A DNA stretch of 64,000 nucleotides, from assembly GCA_015227615.1 (NCBI GenBank), contig JAALGZ010000025.1:248001-312000 (forward strand), in the 5' to 3' direction. The notes under the pieces are model-generated. The model searched no databases. It worked only from the letters and a program-made list of their open reading frames with translations, and was not told the origin of the DNA. A program made the position numbers and the translations under genes. The DNA comes from Labyrinthula sp. Ha. Its lineage: Eukaryota > Sar > Bigyra > Labyrinthulida > Labyrinthulaceae. Below are positions 11,424 to 23,246 of the stretch, in pieces (positions within the stretch are counted from its first letter, which is position 1; every line of letters begins with the position of its first letter).

Positions 11424-13445
11424 TTAAATAACTTCTTTTACTAACACATTCTCTTTTCTTAGTGGTGCAGATTCTACAGAGTACTGTTGTTTTGTGCAGG
11501 CTATTTTTCCACCAAGCACCATGATCACCAGCGCTGCTGCTGCCAGGGCAATTTGCAAAATTGTTACGTCCTCGTAGAAGACATCATTATCTTCCTCTTC
11601 TTCTTCGTCAACCTCATCCTCATCACTTTCATACTCGGGTGTCTCAACTCCTCTTAAAATGAGATCTATGTCATCATTGTTGTCAGCCCAGTCAAATTCA
11701 CCAAGTCCAAAACTCTGAGAAATAAAATCCAAGGAAGGAATTGTCTCATCAAAAAAATCATCACCACCATGACCATTTTCCTCAATTAAACGCACATTTA
11801 AATTTTGAGCACCTCCTTGATCTTCAAGTGCATGAAACAATCTCCAAGTTTGTACTGGAGAAACTCTGTCATCAGCAGTACCATGTAAAATCAAGAAATC
11901 ACAAGTTGGAGTTCCACGATCCATTGCATTAATCCAAAAAACTGGACTTGCAGCTTCAAAAGAATCCCTGTTTTCCTCTGTTAAGCTCAAATTAAGTAAC
12001 ATTTCTTCTGGTTCTCCTTGCATTGGGTCTTCAGCTGGAGTAAATTCAGTATAATCTGGACCTGGGGCAAAATCTATTAATCGATCAGTTGGCAAGTCCA
12101 TCAAACTACTTGGTGGAAACCATGCTACAGTTCCTGCAATCTCAACATTAGCTTCTGTTAATTCTTCCGCTAAGAGTCCTCCAAAAAGAGCTTGATGCGC
12201 ACCTGAACTCTGTCCCCAAATTGCCACTTTAGAGACATTTAAATTGTAAATTTCACTATTCTCTACTAAGAAATCAAGTGCGTCAATAACATCATCTCTT
12301 TGAGCTGGCCAGGAATCTGTAGAACTGTATCTCCAGTTCATTGCAGCTACAGAAAATCCTCGTCCAGTAATCTCTTGAGCTCTATTATAATCTAAAACTT
12401 GTGCATTACTTCCTCTAAACCAAGCGCCACCGTGAATATATAAAACCAGAGGATTACTCTCGTATCCTTCTGGTGTTGAAGTTGCTAAATATAAACTTAA
12501 ATTTTGTCTATCAGGTTCTCCATATGCTATATCTGAAATTAGATCGTAATTAGGTTTTTGAGAACCCATTGATCCAGCAAGAAAAGAAACTGCATGAAAA
12601 GTTTCTGCTTCAAAGGCATCACCTCCATGTTCACCTCCTTCGACAACTCTATATTCCAAAGAAGAATATCCACCTTGTTCCACAATTCCATTGTATAATC
12701 TTTCACTCTGCAGTGGGGAAATTGTCCCATCTGAGTCTCCATGTACAATCAACAAGTTTTCTACTGGAAGTTTAACACCATTTTCTGTATTATTCACAAC
12801 AAATAAAGGACTTGCTTCATCAAAAACTTGTTTATTTTCGATAACTCTAGTTGCTCCTACTAATTGTTCTTCAGGTTCTGCATCAAAATTTGTTCCCTCT
12901 ACATCATCAGAAATTCGATCAGTGTAAATATGATATAAATCACTTGGTGCATACCATGAAACAACAGATGAAATTTTTAAATTCAATTGTGTTAACTCTG
13001 AAGCACTAAAAGAAGCCATAAGTGCCATATGCGCACCAGAACTTTGACCCCAAAGTGAAATTTTAGAAACATCTAATCCATAAGTTGTAGAAGTTTCTTC
13101 TTCAGTAAGAAAATCCAGTGCAGCAATTACGTCATTCAACTGTGCAGGCCAAATAGCTGTGGAAGAATATTGCCAGTTTATAGAAGCTACTGCAAGTCCA
13201 TTTGAAGTCATTGCATTTATTCTATTGTATAAGAGTACTTGGGATTTATCCCCACGTAACCATCTTCCCCCGTGGATGAATAAAACAAGTGGATGTTGTC
13301 CTTGGAAGGAGTTTGAAGTAGGGATATAAAGGTCTAAGAAGTTTCTTTCCTCTTCTCCATATTGTATATCACTGAACAGTTCAAATTGAGCTCTTGTGAC
13401 AGAGAGTAGGAGCAAGGTTTTTAAAAATGTGAAAAGAAAGTTCAT
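11424..13445 (-). CDS. Tandem alpha/beta-hydrolase (esterase) ectoenzyme with C-terminal anchor
   Basis: The ATG at 13445 gives 673 residues beginning with a classical signal peptide (MNFLFTFLKTLLLLSVTRA). An in-frame TTG upstream is not needed. Two homologous alpha/beta-hydrolase domains of about 290 residues follow. Each has an HGG oxyanion motif (HGGRW, HGGAW), a nucleophile elbow GQSSG (serines near 133 and 409), an acid-loop aspartate (GDSDG, GTADD) and a catalytic histidine in a GGEHGGD or NGHGGDD context. The closest style is the BD-FAE / kynurenine formamidase-like carboxylesterase group. An acidic linker (DEDEVDEEEEEDND) leads to one transmembrane helix (about 630-652) and a short basic tail. 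Both halves therefore look catalytically competent, displayed outside the cell or in a lumen. Substrate unknown; secreted polyester or carbohydrate ester hydrolysis is inference. Confidence 0.87.
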   Translation of the reverse strand: MNFLFTFLKTLLLLSVTRAQFELFSDIQYGEEERNFLDLYIPTSNSFQGQHPLVLFIHGGRWLRGDKSQVLLYNRINAMTSNGLAVASINWQYSSTAIWPAQLNDVIAALDFLTEEETSTTYGLDVSKISLWGQSSGAHMALMASFSASELTQLNLKISSVVSWYAPSDLYHIYTDRISDDVEGTNFDAEPEEQLVGATRVIENKQVFDEASPLFVVNNTENGVKLPVENLLIVHGDSDGTISPLQSERLYNGIVEQGGYSSLEYRVVEGGEHGGDAFEAETFHAVSFLAGSMGSQKPNYDLISDIAYGEPDRQNLSLYLATSTPEGYESNPLVLYIHGGAWFRGSNAQVLDYNRAQEITGRGFSVAAMNWRYSSTDSWPAQRDDVIDALDFLVENSEIYNLNVSKVAIWGQSSGAHQALFGGLLAEELTEANVEIAGTVAWFPPSSLMDLPTDRLIDFAPGPDYTEFTPAEDPMQGEPEEMLLNLSLTEENRDSFEAASPVFWINAMDRGTPTCDFLILHGTADDRVSPVQTWRLFHALEDQGGAQNLNVRLIEENGHGGDDFFDETIPSLDFISQSFGLGEFDWADNNDDIDLILRGVETPEYESDEDEVDEEEEEDNDVFYEDVTILQIALAAAALVIMVLGGKIACTKQQYSVESAPLRKENVLVKEVI

Positions 13446-16242
13446 CTTTTGTTTATTTCTGTTCAAATTATTTATATTTAAACTTTCTACTTAACGTTAA
13501 ACTAGAAAGTACAAATCTTTCTAATAAGCTGGGTTACTTTTCATTCTTACCCATTTTTATTCCTGGCGTTTTGGTTTTATTTGATATTTCACATAGTATA
13601 TAATATATATATTACTATATGACGTCATTAAGAAATCAAAAGAAAACAAAACAAAAAGTTCATCCGTTTAATGGGCGAACCAATTATTAAGAATATCCAG
13701 TATTATTTCTGTATAAACTTATACACCCTTTAAATGAATAACTTCTTTTACCGAGCTTTCGGGAGAATGACCGGCCTTACTCTTACCTTAAATATCTTCA
13801 AGTCGTGTGTTTTTCTATTCTCCTACTTGGGGTTTATGTAGAAATAATATACGCAAGAATTATCTTATTTCTTCACAGCAGCGGTCTAAATTCCAACTTT
13901 ACACAGTGTTATTTCTTATTTATCGGTAATGGAATTGTTTTATCGATATATTATCGATAAGAACTTTATCAATAGCCATATTTTTTCATTATTGATGAAC
14001 CAAGTATTCGTCAAAAATTCATATCGATAGCATATCAATATGATGTTACCGTAGCCTATTCATTCATTAAATACTTTGATAACCCCGTTCTATAGAGTTT
14101 ACCGAATTTTCGGAAATTTACAACCTTTAGGTTAGCCCTATATCCTGGAAGAAGAGTTTTTTAAGGACTTCACTGCAAAAGGATCCTACCTTTGCACTTA
14201 CTAATGGACAATCTGTTAGGAGGAAGAAAGGTTTAACTTGATATAGTACAAAACCACCACCAGATGGTTCTCGCTTAATATTATCAAACCCTTGTGTATT
14301 TTTGTTCAACCAAGAGAGTATTATCATAAAGACCTGGGACGCGGACCCTTGACCCTTGACACGAGTATATATGGATTAGAGACAAGAAAGTATCATGTTT
14401 ATTTATTAGGAAAACATTTAATTAGCCAATACATGATATCCATTTGCTATATAGAATTTTTCTTTAGAAGCATTCCCTAATTAGTATTTATACTGTCGGA
14501 TAGTAATCGTCAATAACCAGATGAATCTAATCTTGCTTTAGATTGTCAACAACAAGTCACTTTTATTCATATATAATGCTTCTGATGTTGTTTTGATCTC
14601 TAATTGATTATTTGTAACCAAAACAATTACCTCTTGCTTGTCTGTACGTTAGATCTTGCTTTAACAATGCTTGATGTTCCTATTACAGGGATATTATAAG
14701 TACAAATGTCAACTTTGGCGTTCGAATAAGCCTTACTACTTAACTAATAGCTTTGATTTAGAGAAAGCTATCTAGAACTGAACAAGGAAGTTCCGGAAGA
14801 ACTCTTGGATTAATCTGCCACATAATACCATCTGTTTAATTGTTTCTTGAAACTTCGCACTCTGGTTTGTGACTTAGTCAAAATCAAAATGAATAGTCAA
14901 GAATGCCAATCACATTTCCGCCCTTTTAATGAGGATAAGATGACCTAGGTTCTTGGTTCATGACAGTGGGACCTGTACAGGAGTTTCTTGTGAGTTATTA
15001 TTGCTTTAGGCTCTAGAAATTATAGCCAATTTATGGCGAGTTAGGCTAAAGAAAACCATTTGTGTAAAGACTTGAATTCCTTTTGTCTTTCAGTATCTCA
15101 TAGCTCTAGGGTTTTAAGCCGGAAAGAGTAAAGCATCTGCCAATGAAATTAATTATTACTGGTCGAGTTGAACGATAAAACCAGGTATAAGTGGATTTTT
15201 TGAGGTAATGTAACCTTATCTTTACAAATAAATACTAATTTTTAAATCGTTACTGATATCATTAAGTTAGCGTTTGTTGTTTAGCAAGTACCCAAGGCTT
15301 CCAATAGACAAAAATCATGCCATGTTTCGACTCATATGTTAATAGAATATACTTTTCATAAGAATGGATTTTCCATTTAATACATTTAAGCTTCCTTTGC
15401 GTAAAAAGAGTGGAAACTCCCATCGATAAAATAGTTCTGTTGCAAAAAAGCGAATCAAGTTTTATATTTGTACTCTTGCCAGGCTTAATCAAATTTGACC
15501 ACTATAAAACGACACAATCAAGGTCAAACTTCTTCTTGTGCATATATCAAATTTATCGTATGCACTAACCAAAACTATCAGTTCTTACTTAAAGTTCTTG
15601 AAGCTTTTCTAATCAAGGATACCATAAATTCAAAGACAACATGGCCACAAATTCAAGAATAACTAAACACAGAACTTGTTCTTTCTCATCCAAGTTTTCG
15701 TTGTTTAGTCAGAGTTTCGCTCTTCTAGATTAAGTTATACCTTCTAACTCTTTATATATGTTTCCAAATATCTGATACTCTCTGTTTGGGTTTGTTTTCT
15801 GATATGTTTTTAAGACGAATTAAGAGGCTGAAATAGATTCTAATTATGTATTATATTTAGAAAATATCATTATATATAGTAATTCAATATTGAATTACTG
15901 TAGATTTTTATTTGAAGCACAACAGGAATTTATTTGAAATCAAGACAGGAATTTTAAAACGCTGAACGAGACTTTGTACTTATCGTACGCACTAATTTTA
16001 CTATAATTTAATATCTACCTTTTAAATACAATCTTTTCAAAGCTTTTTTTCGACCTTTTGATAAGTTTGTACAGCTATAATATCGATTTACGTTATTCCC
16101 TTTTACTTTGGTAATCACATCTTCAACGGTGACTCTAGGATAACTATAGTACACAGAATATAATCATATTATTATACTCGGAAAGAGAATCCTTTAATTT
16201 TATACGACACTCATTGAATTTTTATCCTTGCTTCCGTGTACA
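13446..16242. other. Intergenic, AT-rich
   Basis: About 2.8 kb without a defensible gene. There are several TATCGATA-like words near 13940-14040. A 66-codon minus-strand frame at 14127-14327 (containing FDNIKREPSGGGFVLYQ) has a coding look and might be a relic exon. No RNA genes or terminal repeats were recognised. Confidence 0.4.
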
Positions 16243-17316
16243 ATGTTTAGTAGTTTGAAGAAGAAAGCTGAAGGGACGAATGAAATCAAGTTGCAAGAAC
16301 ATCAAGGTATTCTAGTCATTTCTATTTTTCCTATAAAAGCAAAGAACTTATCCAAAGATATAGATATGAACTTTATTTTTATTTCGCATAAGTTAACAAG
16401 CATTCAGTTTGAACCATATTGCAATCACGTTACTGATAAATCTATTAGAATAGTCTTGAAGATATTGACAAAAGTTTCCAGTGTAGATAAAATATCATTC
16501 AGGTCTGGATTTGATGCTATTTTTGTGACTACCATATTAAAGTTTTTAACAAAAAGAAAAATATTGAGGAAGGAAATGTTATTCAATTTTCGTATTAACG
16601 AGGAATGTTTTTTCTTATTTACAGTTAAGGTGAATAAATTAGAAGATTATTTTTTTTCGGATAATATTTTAAGAGCCAAGAATATTGAATCAAAACCTAT
16701 GATTGAAACTATAAATGAACTTGAAAATTACGTGAAAATTATTTCGGCTTCAAAAACCAATAATTTTATTGTCAAAATATTTCTCTCAAGACCTATTTTT
16801 GGTATCTTGCTCAATCCAAGAAATCTGAGTACTTTAACTTTAGATATGTCTCTAAACGAACTAGATCCTATGATCCTTTTTCATATCTCTAAGTGCTCTG
16901 TTTTTAACAGGGTAAAGAAATTTGCAGTCCATGTGAAACTTGGAATGTTAAGACCTGATTTAATAACTGGATACTGTGTTTCTAGAATTTTTCACTTATT
17001 TAACTCGCTGGAAGAGGTACAAATTTCTTTATATCACGATCCCGAATACTCATTGCGGGTTATACCTTTTCTAATTCAACACGCTCTAGCGTCAAAAATA
17101 CTAATTGGGGTTTCAAAAGTATTATTTATGACTAGCAATAATCGACTTCCTGATATTGTTGCTTCTCCAGTTGGTTACCTATTTCGTGAAAATGTTGTTG
17201 TCTTGTATCATGTGTTGGAAAAAATCCTTGGAATTGAAATCACACCTTCGTTTAGCTCTTTTTATGCACGCATTGTTTTTAATTTGGGGTCTGCGCCAAA
17301 GAAATTGGTGAAATAA
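16243..17316 (+). CDS. LRR-like orphan family protein, paralogue A
   Basis: The ATG at 16243 (MFSSLKKKAEG...) gives 357 residues; an upstream TTG in the same frame is ignored. No known family recognised. It is clearly paralogous to the gene at 21863-22906, with matched blocks in the same order. Residues about 25-35 (GILVISIF versus GVLYVSIF), about 86-93 (VSSVDKISF versus FSTVDQISF), about 220-240 (ISKCSVFNRVKKFAVHV versus LSKCMVLNQIKEFALHL) and the C-terminal third (FHLFNSLEEVQISLY versus FHCLYSVNKVNIMLY) all align. Spaced Leu/Ile strands such as NLSTLTLDMSLNEL suggest a degenerate leucine-rich-repeat or F-box-LRR-like fold. No signal peptide or membrane helix is evident. Likely a lineage-specific expanded family; function unknown. 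Confidence 0.72.
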   Translation: MFSSLKKKAEGTNEIKLQEHQGILVISIFPIKAKNLSKDIDMNFIFISHKLTSIQFEPYCNHVTDKSIRIVLKILTKVSSVDKISFRSGFDAIFVTTILKFLTKRKILRKEMLFNFRINEECFFLFTVKVNKLEDYFFSDNILRAKNIESKPMIETINELENYVKIISASKTNNFIVKIFLSRPIFGILLNPRNLSTLTLDMSLNELDPMILFHISKCSVFNRVKKFAVHVKLGMLRPDLITGYCVSRIFHLFNSLEEVQISLYHDPEYSLRVIPFLIQHALASKILIGVSKVLFMTSNNRLPDIVASPVGYLFRENVVVLYHVLEKILGIEITPSFSSFYARIVFNLGSAPKKLVK

Positions 17317-20300
17317 AGTTTCTTACTTTATTTAGTGTTCTTAATGGTGGAAATGCGTGATAGCATTATTGCTTCTCTGCATTGTAGATATTTTTTACTG
17401 AAGTTTGACATTTCCTCGATCAAACCAAGCTTGAAGTTTATAATTTTTTTTTGAATAATAGAAAAGAAAAGGAATATAATCACTGTTTTCCTCTCATTTT
17501 ACCTTATATTATATTTCAACCTATTTGTCTTTGACTTAGTATTAAGTAAAAAGATATCATTCAGGATAAGAGTGTAGTTCAATATGACATTACCATACCT
17601 ATGAGGCTCAAGCAAATCCGAGAAGTGTCCCGGTTTATGACTTGATTGATGGGGAATGTTACCGATATTCTTCGACACTTTCTCGTTTCCCTTATTCTTT
17701 TACACCCAGGTGTCCAAAACTTATGTGTGGGTTTCCTGCCTCTTGAGGATTCCAGTTGAAGGTATATCGTTCTATTCGTATGCCTAGTTCCACCCCAGGA
17801 TGGAAATCTTGCTAACAGTGTAATAATAATACCATTAGATCTTTCAGGAGCACTTAAATGATTGAGACATCGTCTAGACTCACACTTGCAGACTGATTGA
17901 ATTAGACTACATTGAAAACATATCATACATGAGAGAACAGAGTTGAATTTGAGGGAGCGCTGAGACTTTTATATAGTTAAATATTTCAGGAGCCAGTAAA
18001 CACTGTTAATGTAGAAACAAGAAAAGAATATTTCATCACTTCTAATCAATGATATGGACTGGATCTTCTCGTGGTACTTGTAGGGTTGCCAATGCACGAT
18101 CCATCAACATTTTTCTTCTTCTTAGTCTTTTCGTAAAATTTTAGAGAAAATTTTATTTTACTCTTTATCTTCAATATGCACTATTTTCGTATTTCCACCA
18201 AAAAATAAGTCTTACCTATGCAATTATACTTTGTTTTTTTTTCTTGAATCAAAAACTATTATTCTTATTTCTTAAAGGAATTTTGATGACTCTTTGGCTC
18301 GAGAAATGGGAATTAGGTCTGCTATCTCCGCAGTTAAGATTAAAGTTTCCGCAAAAAGTGTCAATTTTCCATTCTGGAATGTGGAAGAGTGCCACTTGGA
18401 TTTACATATATCTTATGCTCACCTACGGTACTCTCATGTCTTAACATGTTTTGACTGCGAGACTGCTGTGCTCGCGTACACATTACTAATTGAAGGTGCA
18501 ATGCTGCTCAGTTGGTGGCTTGGGTCTTAGAGATGCTCTTCAAGCTTTCTTGATTCATAAATTATCCACAATATGATTTTTAATTTGGTATCACATAAAA
18601 TGTTTATATTTTTAGATGATCCTACTCTTTAATTAGTTATATTCAAGCTAGCTTCCTTGTTCCTTGTATATCTTTATAAACTCATACACACCTTTGAAAT
18701 CGTCTCCTATATGGCTTAATGATATTTACTCTCCTTTATAATCGCCTAGCGTACACACATTGGATCCAACAGTATCTACAAAATATGTAAATATTCCTAA
18801 TTTGTTGTCCAATTATACCCCCAAAATAAGTTCACGGTCCATGAAATTGAATCTAGAGGTTAAAAGTGAACATATAATTTAGGATTTAACCTTAAAGGAA
18901 TTCATATTTCTCTGAGTTAGCTTCTCTAACAAAAACTCTTCTAGATATAATTCTGCTTGTAAAAAAGGATAAGCTAAAATTCTTAAATAATAACTAATGC
19001 AACCAAAATAGTTTGGATTAGTAAAACGTTATAGTTTCCAGCACTCCTTAATACATCTTTTACCAGCTTAGTAACTCTACAAGAGTTCTTGATGATATTT
19101 TTGAGTAAAAAATATAATTTGGAGGAAGTAAACGCAAGATTTATGTTGAATATTCTTTCCGGAAGGTGTTCTGTATCTTGACTATAGCCAAATATTTTCT
19201 CAGTCTCGTAGCAAAAGCTATATTCCTATTTCTTATTGTTTAGGTCTTAATGTTCTTCATATGTTTTGACAGGAATTCTACTGAGTCATCTATATCTTAT
19301 TATAATCAAAAAAGATTTGAATAAACAGGAAAATAAATATTTTGTAAAAAACGAAGCAAAATCCAAATACTTAGAGCAACTAACTAGTTATGTTGTTTCG
19401 CTGTGTAGCAAAATTTGTTGTATCTTGGGCGGGGTTGGGTAAAATGCTATTTTTATTGCACGAGCCAATATGTAGAAACTGGGCTGTTTCATCGAATTTT
19501 CTGTACATGAATCATCCCACTTATATAGATTTCAATAAAAGTATATATTTTTATCCATTTTGAGTACCTTAGGCAATTAACGTCATCTTCAATTCAATAC
19601 AACATCAGATAAAAAGCAAACGGCTATACCAAAGGAAAGCTTCCATGTTTAATATCTTTAGTTTGACATTGTAGAGAAAACGAAAATCGTTGAAGTAGTA
19701 ACCTCAATAATTTTGGTTCATATGGTAACTCATATTAGGTAATAACTTAATAATCCGCTTCTTATTTTGCTTCTAGACTTTTGATTAGAAGATACATTAG
19801 AATAACCCATTTTGGCTTAAGAACCTCGTTTCTGTAGATTTCCAATAAAGATTTTAAAAATTAGCTAAACTTCCACTACAGTTGTTATGGAGTACGTATT
19901 TTTTTTTGTTTCTTCTCTTTTGTCCTAACTTTGCATAGTTCTGAAAGAATATCATATTAACCCCTTTCTGTTTAAGGTAGAGGATAATTGCTCAGCCGTT
20001 ATGTCAAAAACAAAATCCATGACCACCACGCTCTGATTGAAAAGAGAAAGACAGTTCTTAACTGTAATCAAAATAGTGTTCTCCCATTAAATTCATACTT
20101 ATTTTAATATGTTTAATATTTTTGTTCCCCTATTCTTAATATGGAACTATACGTAACCACCTTTGTAAAAAATGGGGTACTACTTGAGAAAAAAATGTCA
20201 AAGCTCAAATAGCACTATAACAAACTTTGATTCTCTATGATACATATATAAATATCATAATAATACTTCGAATGGTGTTTTTGCTACATCATCCATGTGT

Positions 20301-21862
20301 TGTGTATCCTGTCTTATTTCATATCGCAGGCAATGATTATAACAAATCCATTCTCTAGGTGCTTGGGCAGATTTTTTATCAGACCAAAGGACGATAATCC
20401 AGGCCTTGTACTTATTATAGTATTATTCTTCGTAGCAGTTCTTTTGTGCTTTATACTTTCAAATATTAACAAAATATACCTACATAGTATCAAAACTGAG
20501 ATAAAATGATTTCTCTTTAAGGAAATTTGTCCTTTAGGGTTTATTTTTATATTTGTTTTCATTTTACCACGAAGTCTACCGAAACTACACTTCAAAGCCA
20601 CAAATTAAAACCAATTGTCTTAACAACCTAGTTAAAATTTAATGCTTGAACTTACAGACAATAATGTTTTGATACTCACTCATTTTGTATTTACACGATA
20701 TAACTCTTAAAATGAAATCAATTCAAACTCGGCAGATTGTTCAATTCAATCAAACTACCAATTCTAGTTCAACCAAATAAATAAGCCTTTCATATTTTGG
20801 CCTTTGCAACTCCCGTGGGAGAGGAACCTTCGCAAAAAATCTATATAGAGTAATTTTTGACTACCACCTTCACTGTTCTTGCTTATGGATGTGGTTAAAA
20901 GAACAATTTTATTTCCTATCTTTCAGCAACATCCTAAAATACGAATCCATGAAAACAGGCGCTAGATGACTATATAAATCATATACTTAGGAAAGGCACT
21001 TAAAATACAATTTCGTGTTAGATAAATTACAAAGGTGATGCAATAGAAAGAGAAACTAACGAAATTGTGTGGTCAAATAATGGGGAATGGTAGGTTCAGT
21101 AATGGCACATTATTTGAATATCATAATAACTCAGAAAAAATTGTAAGACTTAGGAAATATAAAATAATTCAATTTTTACCTTAAGAAATCCTTACTAATT
21201 CTCTAATTAATTCAAAATGCCTCAAATTTCTCTGATATATCTCGATATTATAAGTTAGCGCCCACAAGTTAGTCATCACAACAACTATCTAGGTTAAATT
21301 TTTTGCTTGGAACCATAATACCTAACTAAGCAGATAATACTCTAACATTTTATTAGATTTTTTCTTTAAACATTAATTTATTGTGGCGCGAGTTAGTGTT
21401 ATCAGATTTCGAACTACTTCCTCTCTATCTTCCTCTGTTGTGATACGAGTCAAACTATAGATTCTAAACACAATATGGCATAACCACAGTAATTGGTCAA
21501 AAAAATTAAAATCGAACTGGATACATTTTCAAGAAACGTAGCAAATATATATGTTTCTCTGTGGCATAAAAATGAAACTAGATGTTGTGAATATAGTGAG
21601 ATATTTATAAAGTATCTTGGGAGATAAAAGGAGAATCTTGGTAAATACGTAGTAGGTTGAGAAGTTGTTCTTGGTATTATTTTCTGTAGCTAGTGTTTAC
21701 ACACTTAGTACCAAACCATATCCCAAAACAAAAAACCAAAGTAAAAGAAAGTTTATATTTGATTTAGATACTATTCTTTAAGTATTCAACCATTTAAAAG
21801 TTGTTTGTTCATAACATTAGACTCATCCCTTAGAAAGACTAGTTCACCTTTTGTTCTTTACG
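17317..21862. other. Intergenic, with possible decayed exons
   Basis: About 4.5 kb of AT-rich sequence. Between 17590 and 17740 (+) a frame reads NPRSVPVYDLIDGECYRY and similar before breaking up. Between 18265 and 18530 (+) an 80-codon open frame reads DDSLAREMGIRSAISAVKIK and later HISYAHLRYSHVLTCFDCET. Both look like former coding sequence but match no family I know. A 70-codon frame at 20297-20509 (+) encodes a single hydrophobic helix and is probably chance. The remainder holds nothing recognisable. Confidence 0.35.
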
Positions 21863-22906
21863 ATGAATTTGAAAAGAATTGGTAATGTAGAAAGCAGAGT
21901 TAAGTGGGAAGAAAAGGAGGGAGTTCTTTATGTTTCAATCTTTCGAAAACCATCAATAACCTTATACAAGAATAAGTATTTCAAACCTAAGAAACCTATT
22001 AAACCTATTAAACATATTGTTTTTTCTTGTTATCAGGAACAGTTGACAGAAAAAGTAAAGAATTTTGTTTGTGAAGAACTGAAGCAATTTTCTACAGTAG
22101 ACCAAATTTCTTTTGAAACTGATTTTGAAATTAATTTCTTGACAAGAATAATTCATATACTTTCCATAAAGAATGAGCTCAAAATTTTGTCTATTTCAAA
22201 TTTATATATGCTGGAAACAAATTTTGAGTTCTTCCAAACTTTCCACACTGTTCTTAAAACTCACTTTTCGATAAAGAATATTCATATTAGACAATTTTCT
22301 GTTTTAATAGATATATCTAGGTCAATCAAAATGCTGAAAATATATTTTTATTTTCTTCTTTTGGTAAAAGAAAAACAGATTGCTGAAACATCTTTGTTTT
22401 CCGTTTCAAGTATTGACTTGTTAGCTAATACGAAATATTTGACAAAGCTACGCTTAGGTAATGCTTGTTTTTTTCATGATCCAAATATACTTTTGCGGTT
22501 ATCAAAATGTATGGTTTTAAATCAAATAAAAGAATTTGCTTTACATTTGGGTAAACAAGGAGGTAAGAATAAACCTGTTGAAGAATATTTATTCACAAGA
22601 GTTTTCCATTGCTTGTACTCTGTAAATAAAGTCAATATCATGTTATATTATTTTTGTTCGTATAAATATTCTTTGTTTTCTATGATTACATATCAAGCTT
22701 TAACTTCTGGTATATTAACAAATGTTGATGAGGCAACTATTGAAATGAAAGTAGGAAGAAAAAACCGAGAATCTTCTTTCCAACTACCAACTCTTAAGAA
22801 ATCTTTTGTTTTCTTACGCAAACAGTTAAGCGAAATATTTGAAACTGATATAGATCTAAGAGATTATGAAAGAAGCACAGCAGTTTCTTTTAAGAAAACA
22901 TATTAA
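21863..22906 (+). CDS. LRR-like orphan family protein, paralogue B
   Basis: The ATG at 21863 (MNLKRIGNVES...) gives 347 residues; upstream in-frame codons have no ATG. Same family as the gene at 16243-17316, with an N-terminal block EGVLYVSIF, then STVDQISFETDF, a leucine-patterned central region (YLTKLRLGNACFFHDPNILL) that resembles LRR strand-turn-helix units, and a C-terminal block starting LSKCMVLNQIKEFALHL. The pair lies on the same strand about 4.5 kb apart and is strongly diverged, so the duplication is old. The N-terminal third carries a lysine/proline stretch (KPKKPIKPIKH). I do not assign a function. Confidence 0.72.
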   Translation: MNLKRIGNVESRVKWEEKEGVLYVSIFRKPSITLYKNKYFKPKKPIKPIKHIVFSCYQEQLTEKVKNFVCEELKQFSTVDQISFETDFEINFLTRIIHILSIKNELKILSISNLYMLETNFEFFQTFHTVLKTHFSIKNIHIRQFSVLIDISRSIKMLKIYFYFLLLVKEKQIAETSLFSVSSIDLLANTKYLTKLRLGNACFFHDPNILLRLSKCMVLNQIKEFALHLGKQGGKNKPVEEYLFTRVFHCLYSVNKVNIMLYYFCSYKYSLFSMITYQALTSGILTNVDEATIEMKVGRKNRESSFQLPTLKKSFVFLRKQLSEIFETDIDLRDYERSTAVSFKKTY

Positions 22907-23246
22907 AATTTGTTGTGATTTTTCTTCTTTTCTTACGTAGAGGTTATATTATGTTTACCAAAGTTTCTTCTGCTTATTTATAATTAGCTTCTAAAGATAT
23001 ACCATTATGAAATTTAGAAGTAACATTTTGGTTTATATAAATTTAGTTAATGCAAATAAATATTTGTTCTTTAGTTTTCCTTTTGTTTTCTAAGTTAGGT
23101 CTTATATTCACCCCTGCGGTAGAATATAAAATTGCCCAAAATTGTTATTTTTATTTGTTTTACGAATAAGAAAAGAACAAAAGTTGATATTACAGAAATG
23201 TGTTCTATTCATGTGTGTCGAAAATACAACCTAAAACAAATATTAA
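22907..23246. other. Intergenic
   Basis: AT-rich 340-base spacer between co-oriented genes, T-rich on the plus strand. No ORF, repeat or RNA gene seen. It must contain the 3' end of one gene and the promoter of the next. Confidence 0.6.
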
